A stretch of 56,021 nucleotides of DNA from a bacterium (lineage in GTDB: Bacteria; Verrucomicrobiota; Kiritimatiellia; CAIKKV01; CAITUY01). The position numbers and the translations under genes are program-made. Below the pieces are notes generated by a model that saw only the letters and a list, made by a program, of their open reading frames with translations, was not told the origin of the DNA and ran no database searches. Where the stretch lies: positions 1 to 56,021 of the forward strand of contig JBAWZF010000018.1 of NCBI GenBank assembly GCA_037143175.1, in the 5' to 3' direction. Positions 1 to 7,691 of this stretch are shown piece after piece. The first letter of the stretch is position 1. Each line of letters opens with the position of its first letter.

Positions 1-378
1 CCGCACACCCCTATCCCTGCCAGCTATACAGTCAGCATAAATGGCAAAAAATATGCAGTTCAAATGAATGAGAACTCTGCGGTGATTAACGGAAAAAGTT
101 ATGAGGTCAATGTGGCCGAAGGGCTGGATGCCGCTAACGGTGCGATACCCCATGAGTCAATAGACACAACGGCCATCAAAGCTCCTATGAACGCCAAAGT
201 CGTCAAACTCCTAGTATCTGAAGGCGATCCCATTCAAGCCGGTCAAGTGGTCTGTATTCTTGAAGCCATGAAAATGGAAATTGAGGTTAGGTCGCCGGTA
301 ACTGGAATTATATCTTTAGTTGCCATCACGGCAGGACAGCAGGTCAAGACGGGCCAGCTCATCGCATCCACCAATTAA
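1..378 (+). CDS. Biotin carboxyl carrier domain of a Na+-pumping decarboxylase (5' end outside window)
   Basis: The reading frame is open from the first base, so this is the C-terminal part of a larger biotin carrier or decarboxylase subunit. The biotin attachment motif EAMKMEIEV is complete, with the biotinylated lysine codon at 271-273, inside a lipoyl/biotinyl fold ([17 protein letters not shown]). Before it lie two similar strands, INGKKYAV and INGKSYEV, about 14 residues apart, which look like a short tandem duplication in the linker. In oxaloacetate, methylmalonyl-CoA and glutaconyl-CoA decarboxylases this domain carries CO2 from the carboxyltransferase to the membrane beta subunit. That subunit follows one base after the stop codon. 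The substrate cannot be told because the carboxyltransferase gene is outside the window. Confidence 0.85.
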   Translation, partial: PHTPIPASYTVSINGKKYAVQMNENSAVINGKSYEVNVAEGLDAANGAIPHESIDTTAIKAPMNAKVVKLLVSEGDPIQAGQVVCILEAMKMEIEVRSPVTGIISLVAITAGQQVKTGQLIASTN

Positions 379-379
379 C

Positions 380-1792
380 ATGTCACAAACTTGCTCCGTT
401 ATGAAAAATTTTATTATTTCAATACTTTCGACGGTTATTCTTCTAAGTATGGCGGACCTTTCATTAGCCAACACTCCATCCGGTCCGGCGCAAGTCGAGT
501 CACACCGCTCTCAAGCGATGTCCATCAGTGGCGGATTTAAAAAGCTGTGGCTCGAAACGGGCATTTATCGGTTTATTTACCCCAAAACCCTATCTGAGAA
601 AGAGGCTGAAGTACTGGCAGCCCGTCTCCAGGCGACTGCCGCTGAGATCACTGACAATGCCCCGCGACGCACGATCATCCCTGAAGGCGCCGGACAGGCA
701 GTCATGATCCTCGTGGGGCTCGGACTGATCTATCTGGCCATAGCAAAACAGTTTGAACCGCTGTTACTTCTCCCCATCGGCTTTGGGGCTATCCTGGCCA
801 ATATCCCCATCGCGGGCATGGCAGAGGTTGGACTTGCAGGACAGCCAGGCGGTCTCCTTTATTATTTTTATGTAGGTGGAATTCAGACCGGCATTTTCCC
901 GCTGTTGATTTTTATGGGAGTTGGGGCCATGACAGATTTTGGCCCTCTTCTGGCGAACCCTAAGACAGCCCTTCTCGGCGGAGCGGCACAATTCGGAATT
1001 TTCTTTGCCCTTATCGGGGCTTTGGCGCTGACGCGATTTTTCGGAGGTCTGATTGATTTCAGTCTTCAGGATGCGGCCTCGATCGGCATTATCGGTGGCG
1101 CCGACGGCCCTACCGCTATTTTCCTTACATCCAGACTTTCACCCAATCTGCTGGGGGCCATTGCTGTGGCGGCCTATTCCTATATGGCACTGATTCCGAT
1201 CATTCAGCCACCCATCATGCGATTATTGACGACTCCACGGGAACGCGCCATCGAAATGAAACAATTGCGACATGTCTCACAAGCTGAACGGATTGTTTTT
1301 CCCATCATGACGCTACTCCTATGTATTCTTCTTCTCCCCTCAGCCACTCCACTCATCGGCATGTTGATGTTCGGAAACCTGATCAAGGAATGCGGGGTGG
1401 TAAACCGGTTATCTGATACCGCTCAGAATGCCTTGATCAATATCATTACGATTATGTTGGGGCTTGCCGTGGGGTCTAAGCTGGCCGCAGCCAAGTTTTT
1501 GACGGTTGAAACACTCGGAGTTCTTACGCTGGGACTGCTCGCCTTTTGCGTGGGAACGGCGGGGGGAGTGCTTCTGGCCAAACTGATGAATGTATTCAGT
1601 AAGGACAAAATCAACCCACTTATTGGTTCGGCGGGCGTCTCGGCCGTCCCCATGGCCGCCCGGGTATCAAATAAGCTGGGACTTGAAGCCAATCCCCACA
1701 ACTTCCTGCTGATGCACGCCATGGGCCCTAATGTTGCCGGCGTCATTGGTTCAGCGGTGGTTGCCGGGGTGCTTCTGGCCCTCTGCAGTTGA
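380..1792 (+). CDS. Sodium ion-translocating decarboxylase, beta subunit
   Basis: This polytopic membrane protein decarboxylates carboxybiotin and pumps Na+ outwards. The diagnostic segment [17 protein letters not shown] and the following [20 protein letters not shown] are conserved in OadB/GcdB/MmdB. The C-terminal part has the family's second conserved block ([19 protein letters not shown]). An ATG at 380 lies one base after the upstream stop; another ATG at 401 gives a signal-peptide-like start, [18 protein letters not shown]. Either way there are roughly 100 residues before the usual first helix ([20 protein letters not shown]), whereas typical beta subunits begin almost at that helix. 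No good Shine-Dalgarno sequence precedes either start, so coupling to the biotin carrier gene is likely. The function is secure; the exact start and substrate are not. Confidence 0.9.
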   Translation: MSQTCSVMKNFIISILSTVILLSMADLSLANTPSGPAQVESHRSQAMSISGGFKKLWLETGIYRFIYPKTLSEKEAEVLAARLQATAAEITDNAPRRTIIPEGAGQAVMILVGLGLIYLAIAKQFEPLLLLPIGFGAILANIPIAGMAEVGLAGQPGGLLYYFYVGGIQTGIFPLLIFMGVGAMTDFGPLLANPKTALLGGAAQFGIFFALIGALALTRFFGGLIDFSLQDAASIGIIGGADGPTAIFLTSRLSPNLLGAIAVAAYSYMALIPIIQPPIMRLLTTPRERAIEMKQLRHVSQAERIVFPIMTLLLCILLLPSATPLIGMLMFGNLIKECGVVNRLSDTAQNALINIITIMLGLAVGSKLAAAKFLTVETLGVLTLGLLAFCVGTAGGVLLAKLMNVFSKDKINPLIGSAGVSAVPMAARVSNKLGLEANPHNFLLMHAMGPNVAGVIGSAVVAGVLLALCS

Positions 1793-1802
1793 GTTTCAAG
1801 AA

Positions 1803-1830
1803 TTGCCATCCCGTAAGGGCGTGGTATAGT
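1803..1830 (+). promoter_or_regulatory. Predicted sigma-70-type promoter before the TPR lipoprotein gene
   Basis: TTGCCA (1803-1808) and TATAGT (1825-1830) are separated by 16 bases in the 60-bp gap between the decarboxylase gene and the TPR gene. This would place transcription start near 1837, about 15 bases before the ATG. It may drive the TPR-cvpA-dnaG-ddl-ftsQ run. This is a visual match only. Confidence 0.35.
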
Positions 1831-1852
1831 TCACAGAACGAAAAACACAGAG

Positions 1853-2566
1853 ATGAAAAAGCACATTTTATACGGAATTATTTGGATCATGCTTGGAGCA
1901 TTGCTTTTGACCGGATGCGGGCGCGAGCCTGTATCTTCTGCCATTACGGCCATTGAGCAAGGTCATTTTCAAAACGCCGAGAAACTGCTCGCGCAGGCGT
2001 TGCAGGAAGATCCTGACAACATCAATGCGCTTATGAATCTATACATTGTTCAGCTTAAACTGGGGCAACAGGACAATGCTTTGGCCGGCTTCATGCAGGT
2101 GGCAGAAATGGCCTCCAATGATCCCAGTCCATTGGAATATGCTGCCAGTATTCAGATGGATAATAACCGCTGGCCTGAAGCGACAGTGCTTCTTACAGAG
2201 GCACTTAAGCGTTCCCCACGCTCTCCGAGTGTCCAAACCGCACTGGCCGTTGTCGATTTGAATACCACGGGGGCCATTGTTGCCCGTGACCGTCTGCTCA
2301 AAATCATCTCTGACACCCCTGCTTACGCGCCCGCCTTATTTAATCTGGGCGTTATCAACCGTGACTGGCTGAAAAATCAGAGCGAGGGTAAAAAGTATTT
2401 CCAGCGTTATCTTGCGCTCGAAAAAAATGATTCTCATACCGTTATTGCCCGGATGGCAATGACTGAAAAAATACGCAAGCCTGCCACGCTTCCCCCACCA
2501 GCAAGGACTTCTCAAAAGGAGAACTCCGACGCCCGGGATAATCGTAGCCGAGTCAAATACTTTTAA
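1853..2566 (+). CDS. TPR-repeat lipoprotein
   Basis: The N-terminus is a lipoprotein signal peptide with lipobox LLTGC; Cys22 would be acylated. The rest (about residues 25-205) is a run of helical tetratricopeptide-like repeats. Examples are ITAIEQGHFQNAEKLLAQAL followed by DPDNINALMNLYIVQLKLG, and APALFNLGVINRDW. The C-terminal 30 residues are polar and low in complexity. TPR lipoproteins scaffold envelope complexes, but the partner cannot be told. The CvpA gene follows 17 bp later, and the two are probably co-transcribed. No catalytic motif is visible. Confidence 0.8.
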   Translation: MKKHILYGIIWIMLGALLLTGCGREPVSSAITAIEQGHFQNAEKLLAQALQEDPDNINALMNLYIVQLKLGQQDNALAGFMQVAEMASNDPSPLEYAASIQMDNNRWPEATVLLTEALKRSPRSPSVQTALAVVDLNTTGAIVARDRLLKIISDTPAYAPALFNLGVINRDWLKNQSEGKKYFQRYLALEKNDSHTVIARMAMTEKIRKPATLPPPARTSQKENSDARDNRSRVKYF

Positions 2567-2583
2567 CTGGGGAGGCGTATTCC

Positions 2584-3147
2584 ATGCATAATTCGGGTTT
2601 TACAATTGCCGACATTGTAGGTATCATGGTCATCTTGATTGGGATCATTGCGGGATTCCGGCAAGGACTCTCGGGGCAGATGGCATTGGTACTCTCCGGA
2701 CTCTCGGTTGCCGCAGCTTTGGTAAATGGGTTCACACCCTTGCGTGATTGGCTGGTTTACCAGTTTTCCATACCGGCAGAACTGGCCCGCTTAGCCGCCT
2801 TCCTCATGCTTGTGGTTGCGCCCATTCTTGCCGTCATGCTTCTCTACGCCCTCCTTCGCTACCTTCTCAAAATCACTTTTACCACCTGGATTGACCGACT
2901 TGGAGGCGCCATGGCGGGGGGGCTCACTTCTGCAGGGATAGTCCTGCTTGTGTTCATGGCGTTTAATTATCTTCCTGCAGATCAATGTCCCGCTGCGGTA
3001 GGCCAACGTTCCTGGATTTCCAGGGAAGTGCTTGGCGCTGAGACTCAACTCATCCACCGGCTCTCATCGCGTGTGGAAAAGGGTGAGGGCATCATTGAAA
3101 ATGCTCGTAAAGAACGCGCTGGTAAACGCGAGAAATGGGAAGAATAA
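2584..3147 (+). CDS. CvpA family membrane protein
   Basis: This 187-residue protein matches the CvpA pattern. It has an N-terminal helix with the family's GFRQGLSG turn (IADIVGIMVILIGIIAGFRQGLSGQ is split between helix and turn), then three further hydrophobic segments. The last of these contains GGAMAGGLTSAGIVLLVFM, the conserved Gly-rich fourth helix. A soluble basic tail of about 50 residues follows. CvpA proteins are inner-membrane proteins linked to colicin V production and to envelope stress tolerance; the mechanism is not settled. A strong ribosome-binding site (GGGGAGG) precedes the ATG. The gene overlaps the primase gene by 13 bases. Confidence 0.85.
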   Translation: MHNSGFTIADIVGIMVILIGIIAGFRQGLSGQMALVLSGLSVAAALVNGFTPLRDWLVYQFSIPAELARLAAFLMLVVAPILAVMLLYALLRYLLKITFTTWIDRLGGAMAGGLTSAGIVLLVFMAFNYLPADQCPAAVGQRSWISREVLGAETQLIHRLSSRVEKGEGIIENARKERAGKREKWEE

Positions 3148-4976
3148 CCTCGCTCATGGCTGGCCTCATCTCAAAATCTGTTTTGGACGATATCCGTTTC
3201 CGTTGCGATATTGTGGACGTCATTGACGCCTATATCACCTTGCCTCAGAAGGGCACGATCATCAAGGCGCTCTGCCCCTTCCATAAGGAGAAAACCCCCT
3301 CGTTCAACGTCAATCGCCAACGCCAGATCTTTCACTGTTTTGGTTGTGGTGCAGGAGGCGATGTTTTCAAATTCGTAATGCTCTATGAACATGTCGACTT
3401 CATAGGCGCCATCAAAATCCTGGCCGAAAAAGCGGGAATCCCTCTCCAGTTTAAAAAGGGATCCGAACCTTACGCCGATAAGGAAATCCTCCTAACCATC
3501 CATGAAGAGGCGGCCGCTCTTTTCCATCGACAACTTCTGCAAAGCCCTGATGCCCAGATTGCGCGCGAATATCTCCATAAGCGGCAAATCACCACGGAAG
3601 TCATTGAAGACTTCATGATCGGGTACGCTCCCGAGTCTTGGGACTTTCTACTTCAGTGGGCGTTGAAGAAGGGGCATCCACTTCAAATGCTTGATCTCGC
3701 CGGTCTTCTTATCAGGCGTGAAGAGGATCGTGGTGCCAATCCTTATTATGACCGTTTTCGCAGTCGGATCATGTTCCCTATTCGTAACGAACAAGGACGG
3801 ATCGTGGCCTTTAGCGGACGAACTCTGTTACAGGATCCGAAAGCCGCAAAATACGTCAACAGCCCGGAAACGCCTCTATTCCGGAAAAGCCATATTCTAT
3901 ATGCGCTTGACCGGGCTCGCCGGGAAATCGTTGAAACCCGTGAAGCCATTATTTGTGAAGGCCAGATCGACGTCATCCGCTGTCATCAGGCGGGGTTCAA
4001 AACCGCGGTGGCAGCACAAGGCACTGCCTTCACCGAGGATCATGCGCGCATCTTGAAACGTTATGCGGATGGTGTGGTTCTGGTCTTTGATTCTGATGAA
4101 GCGGGTCGAAACGCCGCGCTTAAAACATCCTTGGTTTTCATGCAAATGGGCCTTGCCGTACGCGTCGCCAGCCTGCCACAAGGTGAAGATCCTGACTCTG
4201 TCATTTTAAAACAAGGGGCTCCGGCCTTTGCAAAAGCTTTGTCCCAAGCTGTACCCGCGATTGATTTCCAACTCAATCTACTATTGAGTCAGGAAGATAT
4301 TCGGACGGAAGTCGGAATGATGAAGGTGAGTAAGGCAGCCCTGGCCACCATCAGTCAGAGTCCCAATGCCATCCAGCGGGATGTTCTGGTTCAGACAGTT
4401 GCACGGCGTTTGGGGGTTTCGACAGACGCCCTGCATGTCGAACTGCGACATCTCCGGAGAAATGCGCCTCCTCCGGTTGCCGATACCAGTATTAAGCCGG
4501 ATAAAATCGAACGTCCGCTCAACGAAGTGCTTCTGGCCGAGCATCTGGGAACAAATCCAGATCTAGTCACCATCATGGAACTTTTCCTGCCCTTCACCAT
4601 GATCACGGATCCGACCTGTCGTGCTTTTCTTGAGGTACTGCGCGACAGTTCACGTGAAGGGGTCGATGTCATGCAATTGCTTACCGAACGTGATGATGCG
4701 GAGCGCAACCTGTCAACTTTTGCCGCCCAGGTTCTTAGTGCACCGCACAAGGCAGGCCTGGAAGGAAATGACCGGCAGGCTGTCGAAGGTCTGATTCTGG
4801 GAATGTGGCGTAACGAACTTCAGAAACGCCGTATTCAGGTGGAACAACAACTTCAGTCGGTCACGGAGGAACTGGCCCGTGATGACCTTTCTGCGCAGCA
4901 GGCGCAATTAACCATGGATATCAATCGTTTGAAGCGCTGGGATACCGGCGAAGCCGTTCTCAAACTCTATATATAG
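3135..4976 (+). CDS. dnaG: DNA primase
   Basis: DnaG makes RNA primers for DNA replication. The zinc-binding domain has Cys47, His50, Cys68 and Cys71 (CPFHKEKTPSF and HCFGCGAGG). The catalytic core follows, with RNA polymerase basic motifs (YYDRFRSRIMFPIRNEQGRI) and the TOPRIM acidic residues in EGQIDVIRCHQAG and VFDSDEAGRNAA. The remaining C-terminal region (about residues 430-613) would be the helicase-interaction domain and is poorly conserved, as usual. At 613 residues the length is normal. The start at 3135 overlaps cvpA; an in-frame ATG at 3156 (MAGLISKS) is a realistic alternative. The usual rpsU/rpoD neighbours are absent. Confidence 0.95.
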   Translation: MGRITSLMAGLISKSVLDDIRFRCDIVDVIDAYITLPQKGTIIKALCPFHKEKTPSFNVNRQRQIFHCFGCGAGGDVFKFVMLYEHVDFIGAIKILAEKAGIPLQFKKGSEPYADKEILLTIHEEAAALFHRQLLQSPDAQIAREYLHKRQITTEVIEDFMIGYAPESWDFLLQWALKKGHPLQMLDLAGLLIRREEDRGANPYYDRFRSRIMFPIRNEQGRIVAFSGRTLLQDPKAAKYVNSPETPLFRKSHILYALDRARREIVETREAIICEGQIDVIRCHQAGFKTAVAAQGTAFTEDHARILKRYADGVVLVFDSDEAGRNAALKTSLVFMQMGLAVRVASLPQGEDPDSVILKQGAPAFAKALSQAVPAIDFQLNLLLSQEDIRTEVGMMKVSKAALATISQSPNAIQRDVLVQTVARRLGVSTDALHVELRHLRRNAPPPVADTSIKPDKIERPLNEVLLAEHLGTNPDLVTIMELFLPFTMITDPTCRAFLEVLRDSSREGVDVMQLLTERDDAERNLSTFAAQVLSAPHKAGLEGNDRQAVEGLILGMWRNELQKRRIQVEQQLQSVTEELARDDLSAQQAQLTMDINRLKRWDTGEAVLKLYI

Positions 4977-4988
4977 ATCAGGATAAAA

Positions 4989-5918
4989 GTGAAAGCAAAT
5001 CCCCGAAAATTCAAAAAGGTAGCCGTACTCAAAGGCGGTCCATCATCTGAGCGTAGTATTTCACTGAAGTCAGGCGCCGCGGTAGCCATAGGCTTGCGGG
5101 CGGCGGGATACGAGGTGATTGAGGTGGATATTACAGAACGTTCTCTCACTCTGCCGGAACCTGTCGATGCTGTTTTTATTGCCCTTCATGGCGAGTTTGG
5201 TGAGGATGGCCAGATTCAAGCGCTGCTGGAGGCTCAAAAAATTCCTTACACCGGCTCCGGCCCAAGAGCCAGCCGGATGGCTTTTGATAAAAGGTTGAGC
5301 AAGGAGGTTTTTGTCCAGGCAGGCATTCCGACAGCCCCCTACGAGACGTTAGGGGCTGGTGGATATTTCACCCTGCCCTTGCCTGTTGTGGTTAAGCCTC
5401 CTTGTCAGGGTTCGACCATCGGAATCTTTAAGGTAAGCCGTCCCGAAGAATGGAAAAAGGCCTTTCGTGAGTCACTCCGGTATGATGGCGAAATCATAGT
5501 TGAAGCGTTTATACCGGGGCGTGAACTGACGGTGGGAGTGGTAGGCGAGACGGCCCTACCTGCAGTCGAAATCTTGGCGCCGGACGGGTGGTACGATTTC
5601 GATGCCAAGTACAGCAAGGGACAATCCCGGCATCTCTGCCCTGCCCCGCTTGATAAAGATCTGGCCAATAGGGTCAGAGACATCGCACTCCAGACATTTA
5701 AAGCACTCGGATGCCGGGGACTGGGGCGGGTGGACTTCAGGCTCACGGAATCCGGCGAATTGTTTGTGTTGGAACTGAATAACATTCCGGGATTTACGGA
5801 GACCAGCCTGCTCCCCGAAGCGGCGCAGGCTGCAGGGATTGAATTTCACGAGCTATGCTGGCAAATAATGGAGATGGCAACTCTGGAAACAGCGGTTCTA
5901 CCGCCAGCAGGAGGATGA
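4989..5918 (+). CDS. ddl: D-alanine--D-alanine ligase
   Basis: This ATP-grasp enzyme makes the D-Ala-D-Ala dipeptide for peptidoglycan. Visible family blocks are LKGGPSSERSISLKSG at the N-terminus and ALHGEFGEDGQIQALLE. The ATP-binding loop is VVKPPCQGSTIGI. The C-terminal metal and substrate block is ELNNIPGFTETSLLPEAA. At 309 residues it is full length. The start codon is GTG at 4989, preceded by AGGA at a good distance; the primase stop is only 12 bases upstream. The ftsQ-like gene follows one base after the stop, the same ddl-ftsQ order as in the dcw cluster of many bacteria. Confidence 0.95.
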   Translation: MKANPRKFKKVAVLKGGPSSERSISLKSGAAVAIGLRAAGYEVIEVDITERSLTLPEPVDAVFIALHGEFGEDGQIQALLEAQKIPYTGSGPRASRMAFDKRLSKEVFVQAGIPTAPYETLGAGGYFTLPLPVVVKPPCQGSTIGIFKVSRPEEWKKAFRESLRYDGEIIVEAFIPGRELTVGVVGETALPAVEILAPDGWYDFDAKYSKGQSRHLCPAPLDKDLANRVRDIALQTFKALGCRGLGRVDFRLTESGELFVLELNNIPGFTETSLLPEAAQAAGIEFHELCWQIMEMATLETAVLPPAGG

Positions 5919-5919
5919 T

Positions 5920-6795
5920 ATGTGGTTTAATAAAAGTAAATCTGGGGATTCAGATAAAAGTCAGCGAGGGGAATCCTCCAAGATTAATACCCGGCGCGAC
6001 CAACGGTTGAGTGAAAAACAACCACCTCTTCCTAAAATAGTCTGGATCCCGCTGGTGGGCCTTCTTGCGATTGGCCTTGGGGCCTTGTTGACGTGGAAAC
6101 TCAGTGCGATGTTATTTTGGGAGAACCCGAATTACACCATTCAAAAACTCGAAATTCGGGTTGAGGGTGCCACCATTACCTCAGCTCATGTTCGGGAATA
6201 TATGAACATTGGCGAAGGCTCCAACATGTTTTCCTCAAACCTCTATTCCCTGCGCTCCGATTTCCTGCGCAAGGCCCCCATAGCCAAATCGGTTAAACTT
6301 CAGCGCCATCTGCCTCATACCTTGAGCATTGAAGTTGTTGAGCGAATCCCCATTGCCAGGCTGGGACGCTGGGGCTCCCTGGCGGTGGATCGTGAAGGTT
6401 GTGTTTTCAACCTCAGGGCAGGTGGACGGGACTATCCTGTCATTATTGGATATGCCGATACGAATCTTAAACCTGGAGGGAAAGTCGACCAGTCTGCAAT
6501 GAACGCGATTGAGCTTGTGGATATTTGTAACAGGTCGAAATTGGGTGAGCAGGTCAAAATTACCTCCATTGAAGTGGGGTTCAAAGACCATCTTGAAATG
6601 TGTCTGACAGCAGGTGAGCGCGTTAAAGTTGGCTGGGAGGACATGGATCAAAAACTACCAGACCTGAGGCAGAAAGCGGAGCATAAATTGATAACCCTCG
6701 CAAGTGCGTTGCGCGCCTCCGAGGAACGGGGCCGCCGATTAGTGAATTTGGATCTCACATTTTCTGACCAGTACATACCTGCACAGGAGTATTAA
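5920..6795 (+). CDS. ftsQ: FtsQ/DivIB-type cell division protein with POTRA domain
   Basis: This is a bitopic inner-membrane protein. It has a polar, Lys/Ser-rich cytoplasmic tail of about 40 residues and a single membrane helix (VWIPLVGLLAIGLGALL). A periplasmic POTRA-like domain follows (YTIQKLEIRVEGATITSAHVREYM), then the FtsQ beta domain (LPHTLSIEVVERIPIARLGRWGSLAVDREG). FtsQ links the FtsBL complex to late division proteins. The POTRA pattern and the position directly after ddl support the assignment more than overall conservation, which is always low in this family. The ribosome-binding site GGAGG overlaps the end of ddl. Confidence 0.8.
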   Translation: MWFNKSKSGDSDKSQRGESSKINTRRDQRLSEKQPPLPKIVWIPLVGLLAIGLGALLTWKLSAMLFWENPNYTIQKLEIRVEGATITSAHVREYMNIGEGSNMFSSNLYSLRSDFLRKAPIAKSVKLQRHLPHTLSIEVVERIPIARLGRWGSLAVDREGCVFNLRAGGRDYPVIIGYADTNLKPGGKVDQSAMNAIELVDICNRSKLGEQVKITSIEVGFKDHLEMCLTAGERVKVGWEDMDQKLPDLRQKAEHKLITLASALRASEERGRRLVNLDLTFSDQYIPAQEY

Positions 6796-6800
6796 TAATT

Positions 6801-7514
6801 ATGAAAGTTTCAATTGTAGCTCCGGTCTTCAATGAACAGGACAATGTGTTACCTCTTTCGGGAGAACTCCACAAACTCCACACGTCCATTCCCGATCTCG
6901 AAGTTTTGCTGGTTGATGATGGTAGTCGCGATCAAACTTGGGCCCGGATATTAGAGGCGCAAACTCAATTTTATACGGTTCGCGGGCTTCATTATGATCA
7001 GAACCGAGGTCAGAGCCATGCTATGCTGGTTGGGCTTCAAATGGCTGCGGGTGATATATTGGTCACGATTGACGGAGATCTGCAAAACAATCCCGCCGAT
7101 ATTCCCCGCATGCTGGAGGAACTCCAGGATTTCGATGCCGTCTGCGGGTTCCGTGCCAAACGAAAGGATGCCTGGGCACGCCGGGTAGGCTCACGCCTTG
7201 CCAACCGCGTCCGAAATTGGGCAACCCATGATGGGATTCGTGATACGGGGTGCAGCCTCAAGGTCTTTCGTAAAGTCTGTGTTCCCGACCTTCCTCATGT
7301 GGAGGGCGTGCACCGGTTCATGCCCGCCTATTTCAAACTGAATGGCCGTCAAATTAAGGAAGTCGCCGTAGATCACCGCGCTCGCACCATGGGAACGTCA
7401 AAATACACCAACATGAAACGATTACCCCGAACGATTTTTGACCTGTTCGGTTTTGTCTGGTACCGTAAACGTTACCTGATTCAGCTGGATGCGGGGCTGA
7501 TTAAACGGTCATAA
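6801..7514 (+). CDS. Family 2 glycosyltransferase, polyprenyl-phosphate sugar synthase type
   Basis: The GT-A fold motifs are clear: SIVAPVFNEQDNV at the start, LLVDDGSRDQTW for nucleotide binding, the catalytic TIDGDLQNNPADIP, and RDTGCSLKVFRK near the acceptor site. These match dolichol- and undecaprenyl-phosphate sugar transferases of the DPM1/ArnC type. At 237 residues the protein lacks the two C-terminal membrane helices of bacterial ArnC/GtrB, resembling the soluble DPM1 form. It would charge a polyprenyl phosphate with a sugar in the cytoplasm. A likely user of that donor is the GT39 enzyme at 11185-12591. The gene starts five bases after ftsQ and converges on the DUF5989 gene. Confidence 0.85.
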   Translation: MKVSIVAPVFNEQDNVLPLSGELHKLHTSIPDLEVLLVDDGSRDQTWARILEAQTQFYTVRGLHYDQNRGQSHAMLVGLQMAAGDILVTIDGDLQNNPADIPRMLEELQDFDAVCGFRAKRKDAWARRVGSRLANRVRNWATHDGIRDTGCSLKVFRKVCVPDLPHVEGVHRFMPAYFKLNGRQIKEVAVDHRARTMGTSKYTNMKRLPRTIFDLFGFVWYRKRYLIQLDAGLIKRS

Positions 7515-7516
7515 GA

Positions 7517-7681
7517 TTAGAACAGAGTGTAGATGAACGGGGCGACCGCCTGGCCGGCGACAATAAAAATCCCGAGCAGAAGTAACACAAGAACTACCGG
7601 GATAATCCACCAAGCCTTATTGTGCCAGGCAAAACTCCCGAATTCTTTAAGCAGCCGTCCCAGATGTTTAAAAAAGCGCAT
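7517..7681 (-). CDS. DUF5989 family small membrane protein
   Basis: This is a 54-residue ORF. It begins MRFFKHLGRLLKEFGSFAW, has one long membrane helix (WWIIPVVLVLLLLGIFIVAG) and ends AVAPFIYTLF. This is the pattern of the DUF5989 proteins found next to SxtJ and NodU-type carbamoyltransferases. The ATG at 7681 is preceded by AAGGGA, which overlaps the stop codon of the carbamoyltransferase gene ten bases upstream. It is therefore the last gene of that operon and is probably translationally coupled. The function of the family is unknown; the constant company suggests a subunit or anchor of the carbamoylation machinery. Confidence 0.88.
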   Translation of the reverse strand: MRFFKHLGRLLKEFGSFAWHNKAWWIIPVVLVLLLLGIFIVAGQAVAPFIYTLF

Positions 7682-7691
7682 AACGTATCCC

